Assembly (NCBI RefSeq): GCF_003062295.1
Contig: NZ_PYCN01000017.1
Span: 103,392-167,391, forward strand
Reading direction: 5' to 3'
DNA from: Bradyrhizobium algeriense
GTDB lineage: Bacteria > Pseudomonadota > Alphaproteobacteria > Rhizobiales > Xanthobacteraceae
DNA: 64,000 bases
Part shown: piece after piece, positions 43,381 through 53,153 of the stretch
How the letters are laid out: each line of letters starts with the position of its first letter
How positions within the stretch are numbered: the stretch's first letter is position 1
Translations under genes and position numbers: made by a program
Notes under the pieces: generated by a model
The model's input: the letters and a program-made list of their open reading frames with translations, nothing else
The model's database searches: none
What the model was told of the DNA's origin: nothing

Positions 43381-44040
43381 ATGAGCGAAACAAAAATCCG
43401 GGAGGAAATCTGCCGCCTCGGCCGCTCGCTGTTCGAGCGCGGGCTGACGCCAGGCTCCTCGGGGAACATCAGCGTGAAACTCGACGATGGCGGCTGGCTG
43501 GTGACGCCGACCAACGCCTCGCTGGGCTCGCTCGACCCGGCGCGGATGTCACGGCTCGGGCCCGACGGACGGCTGGTTTCCGGCGACGCGCCGACCAAGG
43601 AAGTGCCGCTGCACACCGCGCTCTACCAGACTCGCGGCGCTGCGCGCGCGGTCGTGCATCTGCATTCGACCCACTCGGTGGCATTGTCGATGCTGCCGGA
43701 GATCGACCCCCGCGCCGCGCTGCCGCCGATGACGCCCTACTACCTGATGAAATGCGGCCAGACCGCGCTGGTGCCGTATTATCGTCCCGGCGATCCGGCT
43801 GTCGCCGACGCGATCAAGGGGCTGGCCGGAAAATACTCCTCCGTGCTGCTCGCCAATCACGGGCCGGTGGTATCTGGGGACACGCTGGAAGCTGCGGTGT
43901 TCGCGATCGAGGAACTGGAAGAAACGGCGAAGCTCTATCTGCTGCTGCGCGGGCTGAACCCGCGGTATCTCTCGCCGGAGCAGGTGAAGGATTTGACGAA
44001 GGTGTTTGGACTAGTGCTACCGGAGCATGGGCACGACTGA
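43381..44040 (+). CDS. otnC: 3-oxo-tetronate 4-phosphate decarboxylase (class II aldolase family)
   Basis: 219 residues from ATG 43381; the frame upstream of it lies over ltnD and is not coding. The class II aldolase/adducin zinc site is complete: LHSTHS with two His and LANHGPVV with the third, and the phosphate-binding GSSGNISVK near residue 25. The enzyme decarboxylates 3-oxo-tetronate 4-phosphate to dihydroxyacetone phosphate and CO2, the final step. It is divergently placed from the other three pathway genes, an arrangement that suggests a common regulatory site between 43264 and 43380. Confidence 0.9.
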   Translation: MSETKIREEICRLGRSLFERGLTPGSSGNISVKLDDGGWLVTPTNASLGSLDPARMSRLGPDGRLVSGDAPTKEVPLHTALYQTRGAARAVVHLHSTHSVALSMLPEIDPRAALPPMTPYYLMKCGQTALVPYYRPGDPAVADAIKGLAGKYSSVLLANHGPVVSGDTLEAAVFAIEELEETAKLYLLLRGLNPRYLSPEQVKDLTKVFGLVLPEHGHD

Positions 44041-44059
44041 TACGCTGATCGCGATTAGC

Positions 44060-44142
44060 GTAGCCCGGATGGAGCGCAGCGCAAATCCGGGGAGACAAAC
44101 CGTACGCTGGCCCCGGATTTCGCTGCGCTCCATCCGGGCTAC
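44060..44142. repeat. Palindromic intergenic repeat, family G
   Basis: GTAGCCCGGATGGAGCGCAG and CTGCGCTCCATCCGGGCTAC with about 40 bases between. It separates the convergent otnC and livF-like genes and could act as a bidirectional terminator. Only one copy in this window. Confidence 0.8.
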
Positions 44143-44160
44143 GAGATTGACCTCGCCCAA

Positions 44161-44848
<688 letters not shown>

Positions 44849-44865
<17 letters not shown>

Positions 44866-45583
44866 GGCGATCCCCCAGATAGGCGGTGATGACCTTCGGA
44901 TCACGAACGACGTCGGCAGGCTTGCCCTCGACCAGCACCTTGCCGAGATCGAGCACGATGGCGCGATCGACCAGCGGCATCACGATTTCCATGACATGCT
45001 CGACCATCAGCACGGTGACGCCGGTGTCGCGCACCTTGCGCACCAGTTCGACGCCGGTTTTCGCCTCGACCGGCGTCAGCCCCGTCAGAACTTCGTCGAG
45101 TAGCAACAGTTTCGGCTCGGTCGCCAGCGCGCGAGCCACCTCGAGCCGGCGCTTTTCAGACGGGACCAGATCGCTGGCCAGCACATTGGCGCGCGGGCCG
45201 AGGCCACAAAATTCCAGCACCTCATGCGCCTTGCGGCGGGCATCGCGCATCACGGTGGTGCGGACCAGCGCCCCGACGATGACGTTGTCGATGACAGTCA
45301 TGGTCTCAAAACTCTTCACGACCTGAAACGTGCGGCCGATTCCGCGCTGACAGCGTTCCGCCGCCGGCAACGCGGTGACGTCCTGACCGTCGAAGATGAT
45401 CGAGCCTTGGGTCGGCGGCAGTACGCCCGCGATCAGGTTGAACAGCGTCGACTTGCCGGCGCCGTTCGGGCCGATCAGGCCGACGATTTCGCCGCGCCCG
45501 ACCGAGATCGAGACGTCGCTGTTGGCAACCAGGCCGCCAAAACGCTGCCAGACGCCTCGGGTTTCCAGAAGAGGCGTCGTCAT
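44849..45583 (-). CDS. Branched-chain-amino-acid-type ABC transporter ATPase, LivG-like
   Basis: 244 residues. Walker A GPNGAGKST, Walker B LLLLDEVLTGL with the catalytic Glu. The signature region reads LVPSEKRRLEVARAL, not LSGGQ or the LPYGQQ often found in LivG, but similar to a sub-branch with SLGERKRLE. The ATG at 45583 overlaps the livM-like stop by four bases. Confidence 0.92.
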
Positions 45584-46560
45584 CGGGCCGCCTCCTTACG
45601 TTTGAACGAGAACAGGCCGATCAGCCCCTGCGGCCGCGCCAGCGAAATCGCGATGATCAGGCCGCCATAGACGATCAGGTCGACACCACGGCCGGAGCCA
45701 CCCATGTAGGAACGCGTCAATTCCGTGAGCGGGATCAGGATGACCGCGCCCAGCATCGGACCCCACAGCGTACCGATGCCCCCTAACACGGCCGGCAAGG
45801 CCATCAGCAGCGAGAGCTGAAAGCCCATGATGCTCTCGGGATCGATATAGGAGACGAACTGCGCATAGAAGCTGCCGCCGACCGCGACCAGGAACGCCGA
45901 GACCGCCGCCGCACCCATCTTGGAATTGAACACGACGACGCCGAGGCTTTCAGCCGCCTCCGGGTTGTCCTTTACCGCGCGCCACCAAAAACCCCATTTG
46001 GAATTTTCCAGCCACCAGGTGACGAACCAGGCGACGCAGGCCAGCGCCAGCGCGAAGTAGAAGTATGGCAGCTTGCTGCGTGGGAACTGGAATTTCAGCC
46101 AGCTGTCGCCGCGCACGGGAATCTCGATGCCCATTGCAGCACCAGCCCAATCCCAGTTGTGAAACAGCAATAGCCCGATCTCGGCGATGACGATGGTGGC
46201 GATGACGAAGTAATGTCCGCGCAGCCGGAAACAGGGGTAGCCGAGCGCCATCGCAATCAGCGCGGAGATCACGCCGCCGCCGAGCATGCCGAACCACGGC
46301 AGCACGCCGAATTTGGTGAACAGCAGCGCGGTGGTGTAGGCGCCAAGCCCGAAATAGAGCGCGTGGCCGAGCGAGATCTGTCCGCAATAGCCGGAAAGAA
46401 TGTTCCAGCTCTGCGACAGCGCGCCCCACATCAGCGTCAGCACCATCATGTTCTGGACGTACACGTCCTTGACGAACAGCGGCACGACGGCTGCGATCGC
46501 GGCGAGAACACATGCGACGACGAGGTCGCGGCGGCGGCGTTCTGCGAAAGCGCTATCCAT
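45580..46560 (-). CDS. ABC transporter permease, LivM-like
   Basis: 326 residues from ATG 46560, which overlaps the last base of the livH-like stop (TGATG). Eight or more hydrophobic segments, and the family segment WNILSGYCGQISLGHALYFGLGAYTTALL in the first third. It forms the membrane channel with the livH-like permease. Ends RPQGLIGLFSFKRKEAAR, a typical positively charged cytoplasmic tail. Confidence 0.93.
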   Translation of the reverse strand: MDSAFAERRRRDLVVACVLAAIAAVVPLFVKDVYVQNMMVLTLMWGALSQSWNILSGYCGQISLGHALYFGLGAYTTALLFTKFGVLPWFGMLGGGVISALIAMALGYPCFRLRGHYFVIATIVIAEIGLLLFHNWDWAGAAMGIEIPVRGDSWLKFQFPRSKLPYFYFALALACVAWFVTWWLENSKWGFWWRAVKDNPEAAESLGVVVFNSKMGAAAVSAFLVAVGGSFYAQFVSYIDPESIMGFQLSLLMALPAVLGGIGTLWGPMLGAVILIPLTELTRSYMGGSGRGVDLIVYGGLIIAISLARPQGLIGLFSFKRKEAAR

Positions 46561-47438
46561 CACATCGATCCGAACAGGCCGCGCGGCCGGATGAAGACGA
46601 CAAGGAGATAGACCGCATAGATGCCGACCGCCTTGAGCGAAGGCGGCAGCAGCAACGCGGTCGTGGCCTCGACGAGGCCGACGATGATGCCGCCGGCGAA
46701 GGCGCCGAACACGCTGCCGAAACCGCCGAGCGCCACCGTCACATAGGCGATCAGCGCGAATGAAGCGCCCACATCCGGATAGATGTAGAAGAAGATCGCC
46801 ATGATCGCGCCTGATAGCCCCACCAGCGCCGCGCCCAGGCCCCAACCCAGCGCAAACACCTTGTTCTTGTCGATGCCGACCAGCGCCACGGCGCCGGCGT
46901 CCTCGCGGGTCGCTTCGAGCGCGCGGCCAAAGTCAGTGCGGTTGATGAAGAGATAGAGCGCGCCGAATGCTGTGATCGCGACCAGGGCGCCCACCAGTTG
47001 CGGCACCGGCAGGAAGATGCCGGCGACCGAGACGGTCTTGCCGCCGAGCCAAGAATGCGTGACGCTGCGATAGTCCGGCGTGAAGAAGTACTGCGCCAGG
47101 CCGCGCATGACGATGGCGAGGCCGAAGGTGGAGAAGATCTGCACCATGCCGGCGTTGGCCTTGGCGCGCACGGCAAAGCGCACGATCAATAGATAGACCA
47201 CGGCGCCGAACACGAACAGTGCCGCCGCGACCAGCGGCGCCGACAGCAACGGGTCGATCGCGAAGAATGCGAACAGGAAGAACGTCGCGTACATCGCGAT
47301 CATCAGGAATTCGCCATGGGCGAAGTTCACGACGTCCATCAGGCCGAAGATCAGCGCGAGCCCGACGGCGATGAGACCGTAGAGCAGTCCCATGAGGAGG
47401 CCGCTCGCCAGGCTCTGGATGATGGTTTCGGCGGTCAT
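46560..47438 (-). CDS. ABC transporter permease, LivH-like
   Basis: 292 residues from ATG 47438 (MTAETIIQSLASGLLMGLLYG). The longer frame upstream reads through repeat C and is discarded. Conserved GLMDVVNFAHGEFLMIAMYATFF and DFGRALEATREDAGAVALVGID (the EAA-like loop that contacts the ATPases) identify it. It is the first membrane gene of the transporter operon; repeat C separates it from the binding-protein gene. Confidence 0.93.
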   Translation of the reverse strand: MTAETIIQSLASGLLMGLLYGLIAVGLALIFGLMDVVNFAHGEFLMIAMYATFFLFAFFAIDPLLSAPLVAAALFVFGAVVYLLIVRFAVRAKANAGMVQIFSTFGLAIVMRGLAQYFFTPDYRSVTHSWLGGKTVSVAGIFLPVPQLVGALVAITAFGALYLFINRTDFGRALEATREDAGAVALVGIDKNKVFALGWGLGAALVGLSGAIMAIFFYIYPDVGASFALIAYVTVALGGFGSVFGAFAGGIIVGLVEATTALLLPPSLKAVGIYAVYLLVVFIRPRGLFGSM

Positions 47439-47477
47439 GGAAGTCGCTCCGTGGCCCACGCGCCATCGAGAGGGTCC

Positions 47478-47560
47478 GTCATTGCGAGGAGCGAAGCGAC
47501 GAAGCAATCCATTCTTTCTTCGTGAGGAAAGATGGATTGCTTCGCTTCGCTCGCAATGAC
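47478..47560. repeat. Palindromic intergenic repeat, family C copy 3
   Basis: Starts GTCATTGCGAGGAGCGAAGC and ends TTCGCTTCGCTCGCAATGAC. It sits inside the transporter operon between the binding-protein gene and the livH-like gene, where a stem-loop could lower expression of the membrane parts relative to the binding protein. Confidence 0.8.
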
Positions 47561-47626
47561 GGAGCGAAGCAGCCTCTGAATGATCTCGACTCTCATGTCC
47601 CGTCCCCCGCCCCCGCGTTATCAGGC

Positions 47627-48871
47627 CTACTTCATCGGCCAGACGGCTTCGGCAATCGCGGCCTGCGGCGGGAAGATGGTGACGAACTTGCCGCCGATAT
47701 ATTGCAGCAGCACCGGATCGGCGTCGTTGTTCTGGCCCAGCTCGTCGAACTTGACGCGCTTCCACGGCATGATGGTCTGCTCGCCCGGGATGTCGGTCGC
47801 GACCAGCGCCTCGCGGATCTTCTCGCCGTCAGTCGATTTGGCGCGGTTGATGGCTTCCGCCATCACCAGGAGGCCCATGAACTGCCGCGACGTGAGGTCG
47901 TTAAAATCCTTGCCCGACTTTTCCTTGAACATGGCGTTGATCTTGCCGACCATCGGCCGCTTGGCCGCGAGGTCGAGCGAGAAGCTGCCGCGCGAGATCA
48001 CGCCTTCGAGCTTGTCGCCGACCGCATCATACAGCGCCTTCTCGGAGAAGCCGGCGTTCTGGGCGACGATCGCGTTCGGCTTGTAGCCGAGCTCGGCCAT
48101 GGTCTTGACCAGCAGGATGCCGTCGGTGGTGTAGCTCGAGGGCATCAGCACGTCGGCGTTCGCCGTCTTGAGCTGCTGCACTTCCGCCGACAATGAGGGA
48201 GAATTGGAGCGATACTTGATGTCCGTGACGATCTTGTAGCCGCGATCGCCAGCCAGCTTGATCTGGGTGTTGGCGGAATCGGTGCCGAAGATGGTGTCTT
48301 CGTGGAACAACGACAGCGTGTCGATCTTGGTGCCCTTCTTCTTCATGGCGTCGAAGAAATTGAACATCGCGGCCGAGAACATTTCGTCATGTGGCGCTGC
48401 GCGGAAATAGAACTTGAGACCGCGCTTGTGCAGACTCGGCGAGGAATTGTCGGCCGAGATGAACGGGATCTGGTAGCGCTCGCAGACCTGGCTGACGGTC
48501 ACCGCGACCGAGCTCTGATAGGTGCCGATGACGGCGCAGACCTTCTCCTGCGTGATCAGGCGCTCGGTCTCGGCACGGCCCTTCTGCGGATCGGCCTGGT
48601 GGTCGGCGAATACGAGGCGGATCTTGGCGCCGCCGAGGCCGGGCAACCCCTCGCCCTTTGCCAGCGGCAGATCGAAATCGTGATTCTTGTTGATGATGTC
48701 GAGCGCGGTCTCGTACGACTTCTGGGCATCGACACCCATCTGGGCGCTGGCGCCGGAGAACGGATAGATCACGCCGATCACCACTTCGGAAGTTTGGGCA
48801 CGGGCGGCGATCGGGCCGAGCGCTGCGGCAGCAGTGGCTCCAAGCAGTACGTTTCGGCGCGTGATATTCAT
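47627..48871 (-). CDS. ABC transporter substrate-binding protein with Tat-type signal
   Basis: 414 residues. The N-terminus TRRNVLLGATAAAALGPIAARAQ has twin Arg plus a hydrophobic stretch and an ARA-Q cleavage site at about 25-26. The mature part is of the Leu/Ile/Val-binding (Peripla_BP_6) type: VVIGVIYPFSGASAQMGVDA, AVIGTYQSSVAVTVSQVCE, LSLFHEDTIFG. It is the leading gene of the importer operon (47627 down to 44161). The ligand is unknown; an organic acid or amide would fit the catabolic surroundings as well as an amino acid would. Confidence 0.93.
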   Translation of the reverse strand: MNITRRNVLLGATAAAALGPIAARAQTSEVVIGVIYPFSGASAQMGVDAQKSYETALDIINKNHDFDLPLAKGEGLPGLGGAKIRLVFADHQADPQKGRAETERLITQEKVCAVIGTYQSSVAVTVSQVCERYQIPFISADNSSPSLHKRGLKFYFRAAPHDEMFSAAMFNFFDAMKKKGTKIDTLSLFHEDTIFGTDSANTQIKLAGDRGYKIVTDIKYRSNSPSLSAEVQQLKTANADVLMPSSYTTDGILLVKTMAELGYKPNAIVAQNAGFSEKALYDAVGDKLEGVISRGSFSLDLAAKRPMVGKINAMFKEKSGKDFNDLTSRQFMGLLVMAEAINRAKSTDGEKIREALVATDIPGEQTIMPWKRVKFDELGQNNDADPVLLQYIGGKFVTIFPPQAAIAEAVWPMK

Positions 48872-48953
48872 GGCGATATCCTTTGTTGGATGGCGACTAT
48901 CGATGAAACGGGCGAAGGTTACGGTAAAGCCTCAATGATCAGCAGGAACTGCA

Positions 48954-49805
48954 TCAAAGCACGGCAAGCGCTTTGTTCCTGAGATCGGTCACAAGCATCA
49001 ATCCGGGCGCATGCGTAATCGCAAACGGCACCTTCGCGGCCTGGATGACAGATTGCGGGGTCACGCCGCACGCCCAGAACACCGGAATTTCGTCCGCCTC
49101 GACCGGCACCGGATCGCCGTAGTCGGGTTTGGCGAGGTCGGCGATGCCGATCGACTCGGGAAGACCGATATGAACCGGCGCACCGTGCACCGAGGGGAAG
49201 CGCGAAGTGATCTGCACCGCGCGGATCGCGTCCGCGGGCTTGAACGGCCGCATCGTCACCACCATCGGACCGGCAAACGGACCCGCGGGGCTGCAGGCGA
49301 TATTGGTGCGGAACATCGGCACGCGCACATCGCGCTCGATATGGCGGATCGGCAGACCTTCCTCCAGCAGCGCCTCCTCGAAGGAGAACGAGCAGCCGAG
49401 CACGAAGGCGACGAGATCGTCGCGCCAGTGCGCCATGATGTCGGTCGGCTCCTCCACGATTTCGCCGTCGCGCCACACGCGATAGCGCGGCAGGTCGGTG
49501 CGGATGTCGAGGTCGATGCCGAGGGCGGGAATGCGGGGATCGCCGACCTCGGACATGCCGATGATCGGGCACGGTTTGGGATTGAGCTGGCAGAAGCGAT
49601 GAAAAGCGCCCGCGAATTTTTCCGGCAGGATGGCGAGATTGCCCTGGACGAAGCCGTTGGCGACGCCCGCCGTGTGATGGGCCATGCCGCTGCGGCAGGC
49701 ATGCCGGGCCGCGACGCTCGGCGATAAATCCGCCGTATCGTGACCGCGTGTTTCCGTCCTCGCCAAGCCGGTCATCGTTGTCCCCGCTTCCATTCTTGTC
49801 GACAT
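48954..49805 (-). CDS. Putative hydro-lyase, DUF1445 (D-glutamate-cyclase-like)
   Basis: 283 residues from ATG 49805, preceded by GCGGGAGTAG; ATG 49775 is an alternative. GMAHHTAGVANGFVQGNLAILP and FVLGCSFSFEEALLEEGLPIRH and PMVVTMRPF are stretches typical of the DUF1445 family, whose animal homologue converts D-glutamate to 5-oxo-D-proline. The bacterial function is not settled. It is divergent from the LysR gene over 90 bases, the standard layout for a LysR-controlled target. Confidence 0.9.
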   Translation of the reverse strand: MSTRMEAGTTMTGLARTETRGHDTADLSPSVAARHACRSGMAHHTAGVANGFVQGNLAILPEKFAGAFHRFCQLNPKPCPIIGMSEVGDPRIPALGIDLDIRTDLPRYRVWRDGEIVEEPTDIMAHWRDDLVAFVLGCSFSFEEALLEEGLPIRHIERDVRVPMFRTNIACSPAGPFAGPMVVTMRPFKPADAIRAVQITSRFPSVHGAPVHIGLPESIGIADLAKPDYGDPVPVEADEIPVFWACGVTPQSVIQAAKVPFAITHAPGLMLVTDLRNKALAVL

Positions 49806-49895
49806 CTACTCCCGCATATGGCTATGATAATGTCTAATCGTCTTTTTTAATCAAGTTAGATAAATCCAAATTATCAACCTGCGACCAGAGGGTGC

Positions 49896-50813
49896 ATGAC
49901 TGATTTCAAGGCAATTGAGACTTTCATGTGGGTAGTGACGCTCGGCAGCTTCCGCGGCGCGGCGCAAAAGCTCAACACCACCCAGCCCGCAATCTCGCAA
50001 CGGATCGCCCAGCTCGAACGCGAGGTGGGTGTAAAACTCCTGCAGCGCGACCGCCGCATGGTGCTGCCGACGCCGAGCGGGCGCCAATTGATGGTCTATG
50101 CCGAGAAGCTGATCGGGCTGCGTTCGGAAATGCTGGCGGTGGTCGGCGACCGCTCGGCGATGCGCGGCGTGCTGCGGCTTGGCGTCGCCGAAACCATCGT
50201 TCACACCTGGCTGCCGCAGCTCATCAAGAGCGTCAATCACGCCTACCCGAACCTCTCGCTCGAGATCGAGGTCGACATCACCTCGAACCTGCGCAACCGG
50301 CTGCTCGCGCAGGAAATCGAACTCGCTTTCGTGCTCGGGCCGCTGACGGCGCCGATGGTCAACAATCGGCCGCTGTGCGATTATTCCGTGGGCTTTCTGG
50401 CGAGCCCGTCGCTCGGCCTCGGCAAGCAGGCGCTGACCCTGCACGATCTGGCGAAATTTCCGATCATCACCTTTTCGCGCCGGACCCAGCCCTATGAGAT
50501 CGTGCGCTCCCTGTTCAACCGCCCTGATCTGCCGCCGATACGCCTGCATGCCAGCGCCTCGCTCGCAACCGTCATCCACATGGCGATCGAAGGCCTCGGC
50601 ATCGCCCTGATACCTACCGCGATTGTCGAGGGCGACATGGCAGACGGGCGGTTGCAATTGTTGTCGACCAATCTGCAGCTGGCCCCGCTGACATTCTCGG
50701 CAAGCTGGCTCGCCTCCCCCGACACGGTCGCGGTGGAGCGCGTGGTCGAACTCGCCGCCAGCCTTGCGCGCGGCGGCGTCATTGTTGACGCGCCGCGCGA
50801 GGCGCGTCATTGA
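49896..50813 (+). CDS. LysR-family transcription regulator
   Basis: 305 residues. Winged HTH at about 4-62 (GSFRGAAQKLNTTQPAISQRIAQLEREVG), then the periplasmic-binding-like effector domain (GVLRLGVAETIVHTWLPQLI). It probably regulates the divergent DUF1445 gene and the two genes that follow it on the plus strand (M20 hydrolase 41 bases downstream, 2-hydroxyacid dehydrogenase 37 bases after that), since all four form a compact group. Confidence 0.94.
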   Translation: MTDFKAIETFMWVVTLGSFRGAAQKLNTTQPAISQRIAQLEREVGVKLLQRDRRMVLPTPSGRQLMVYAEKLIGLRSEMLAVVGDRSAMRGVLRLGVAETIVHTWLPQLIKSVNHAYPNLSLEIEVDITSNLRNRLLAQEIELAFVLGPLTAPMVNNRPLCDYSVGFLASPSLGLGKQALTLHDLAKFPIITFSRRTQPYEIVRSLFNRPDLPPIRLHASASLATVIHMAIEGLGIALIPTAIVEGDMADGRLQLLSTNLQLAPLTFSASWLASPDTVAVERVVELAASLARGGVIVDAPREARH

Positions 50814-50854
50814 AAAAGCGCGGCTCGCGTATCGTCTGAACTTCGGAACGGTCA

Positions 50855-52105
50855 ATGACAAAAATCACCTCCAACCTGCAAATCGATTCCGCCCGCCTTT
50901 GGGACACGATTCACGAAACCGCCAAATTCGGCGCCACCCCGAAAGGCGGCGTGCGGCGGCTGACGCTGGGGCCTGAGGATAAGCAGGTGCGCGACTGGTT
51001 CCGCGCGCGTTGCGAGGCCGCGGGGCTGGAAGTCCATGTCGATGCGCTGGGTTCGATGTTCGGCCTGCGCAAGGGCCGCGACATGTCGAAGGCTCCGATC
51101 GGCCTCGGCTCCCACCTCGACACGCAGCCGACCGGCGGCAAATATGACGGCGTGCTCGGCACGTTGGCCGCGCTGGAGGTGGTCCGTACGCTCAACGATG
51201 CCGGGATCGAAACCGAGACGCCGATCTGCATCTGCAACTGGACCAATGAGGAAGGCTCGCGGTTTGCGCCGGCAATGATGGCGTCGGCGGCTTACGTCGG
51301 TGATTTCACCACTGACGACATTTTGTCGCGTAAGGATGCCGAGGGCATGACAGTCGCGCAGGCGCTCGACAGCATCGGTTACCGCGGCGCGACCCCGGTG
51401 GGGACGCAGAAATTCTCCGGGTTCGTCGAACTGCACATCGAACAGGGGCCGATCCTCGAGGCTGAAAACAAGACCATCGGCGTGGTCGATTCCGGCCAGG
51501 GCGTGCTCTGGTATGACGGCAAGATCACCGGTTTCGAAAGCCACGCCGGATCGACGCCGATGCCTTTGCGGCGCGACGCGTTGGCGACGCTGTCGGAAAT
51601 CGTGCTGGCGATGGAGGCGATCGCGAAGAAGCACGGCCCCAAGGCCGTCGGCACCGTTGGCGAGGCGGTGATTGCCAACCCCTCGCGCAACGTCATTCCC
51701 GGCGAGATCGCCTTCACGGTCGACTGCCGCAGCGCGGATGCCGCCATCATGGATGCGCTGGATAAGGATTTGCGCGCCGCGATTGCCGAAATCGCGGCGC
51801 GGCGCAAGGTCGAGGTCCAGTTCGATCTGATCTGGCGCAAGCCGCCGACGCATTTCGATCCCAAACTGGTAGACGCGGTGGAGAACGCCGCGAAGATGCT
51901 GGGGCTTTCGCATCGCCGCATTACCTCCGGCGCCGGCCACGATGCCTGCAACCTCAACACCGTGATCCCTGCGGCAATGGTGTTCGTGCCGTGCAAGGAC
52001 GGCATCAGCCACAACGAACTGGAAGACGCCACGCAGGCCGATTGCGCGGCAGGCGCCAATGTGCTGATGCATACCGTGCTGGCGCTGGCCGGCGTCGCAT
52101 CCTGA
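50855..52105 (+). CDS. Zn-dependent M20 hydrolase (N-carbamoyl-amino-acid hydrolase / allantoate amidohydrolase type)
   Basis: 416 residues. Bimetal site residues: GSHLDTQPTGGKYDG, NEEGSRFAPAMM (catalytic Glu), ELHIEQGPILE and SGAGHDA. GKYDGVLG and IEQGPILE are the diagnostic features of the N-carbamoyl-L-amino-acid hydrolase / ureidoglycolate-allantoate branch. These enzymes cleave a C-N bond of a ureido or N-carbamoyl acid. Second gene of the LysR group; the 2-hydroxyacid dehydrogenase follows after 37 bases. Confidence 0.92.
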   Translation: MTKITSNLQIDSARLWDTIHETAKFGATPKGGVRRLTLGPEDKQVRDWFRARCEAAGLEVHVDALGSMFGLRKGRDMSKAPIGLGSHLDTQPTGGKYDGVLGTLAALEVVRTLNDAGIETETPICICNWTNEEGSRFAPAMMASAAYVGDFTTDDILSRKDAEGMTVAQALDSIGYRGATPVGTQKFSGFVELHIEQGPILEAENKTIGVVDSGQGVLWYDGKITGFESHAGSTPMPLRRDALATLSEIVLAMEAIAKKHGPKAVGTVGEAVIANPSRNVIPGEIAFTVDCRSADAAIMDALDKDLRAAIAEIAARRKVEVQFDLIWRKPPTHFDPKLVDAVENAAKMLGLSHRRITSGAGHDACNLNTVIPAAMVFVPCKDGISHNELEDATQADCAAGANVLMHTVLALAGVAS

Positions 52106-52142
52106 TAAATAGAGCCTGATAAATAGAATTTGGGGAAATGCC

Positions 52143-53057
52143 ATGCGTGGAGTTTTCGTCGACGCCAATGAATCGCTGGCCGTGATCTTCGAGCGGCTGG
52201 AGAAATCAGGCGATCCCAAGGTCGTAATCCACCGGAACCCCGACATCACCTCGGATCAGTATCCCCAGATACTCGATGGCGCCGAGATCGCGATCGTCGA
52301 TCACACCGCACTGCCGACGGATGTCGCGAAGAAGTGCACGGGCTTGAAGCACGTCGTGTTTCTCGGCACCGGCGCACGCAGCTACATGAACCCGGAAGAG
52401 CTCGCCGGGCTCGGGATCGAAGTACATCTGATCAAGGGCTATGGCGATACCGCCGTGGCGGAATGCGCTGTCGCGCTGATGTGGGAGGGCGCGCGCGGCC
52501 TCGCCAAGATGGACCGCGGGATCCGCGCCGGCAACTGGCTGCGTGATGACGGCATGCAGCTGACGGGCAAGACGCTGGGCCTGATCGGCTTCGGCGGTAT
52601 CGCCGCCGAGGTCGCCCGCATTGCGATCGGCTCAGGCATGCGCGTCATCGCCTGGAACCGGTCGCCGAAGAAACATCCGAAGGTCGAGTTCGTCGATCTC
52701 GATGAATTGCTGACCGAGAGCGACGTCGTTTCGATCCATCTGCTGTTGAACGACGAGACGCGCGGACTGATCTCGGCCGCCTGCATCGAGGCCATGAAGC
52801 CCGGCGTCATCCTGGTCAATACCGCGCGCGGCGCAATCGTTGATGAAAAGGCGATGATCGATGCGTTGAAGTCTGGCCAGATCCGCCATGCCGGCCTGGA
52901 TGTCTTCAACATCGAGCCGCTGCCGGCGGATCATCCGCTCACGAAACTGGAGAACGTGACGCTGTCGGCGCATTCGGCGTTCCGCACGCCGGAGGCGAGC
53001 GAGAACTTGATGCGCGCGGCGTGGGAGCACTGCCGGCGGATCGTGAAGGGAAAATAG
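52143..53057 (+). CDS. D-isomer-specific 2-hydroxyacid dehydrogenase
   Basis: 304 residues, start ATG 52143 after TTGGGGAAATGCC. NAD site LGLIGFGGIAAEVAR, substrate Arg in NTARGAIVDE, and the His of LSAHSAF as the catalytic base. It reduces a 2-keto acid or oxidises a 2-hydroxy acid; the exact acid is unknown. Last gene of the LysR group: the M20 enzyme could release an amino or oxo acid that this enzyme then handles. Confidence 0.92.
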   Translation: MRGVFVDANESLAVIFERLEKSGDPKVVIHRNPDITSDQYPQILDGAEIAIVDHTALPTDVAKKCTGLKHVVFLGTGARSYMNPEELAGLGIEVHLIKGYGDTAVAECAVALMWEGARGLAKMDRGIRAGNWLRDDGMQLTGKTLGLIGFGGIAAEVARIAIGSGMRVIAWNRSPKKHPKVEFVDLDELLTESDVVSIHLLLNDETRGLISAACIEAMKPGVILVNTARGAIVDEKAMIDALKSGQIRHAGLDVFNIEPLPADHPLTKLENVTLSAHSAFRTPEASENLMRAAWEHCRRIVKGK

Positions 53058-53153
53058 CAGCACCGGGGATACGCGTTTGAACCGACCGGCGCCGCCTCGC
53101 GACAACAGACAGCGTCGCGGCCCGCGGCCGCCCATGAGGTTCACATGCTGTAA

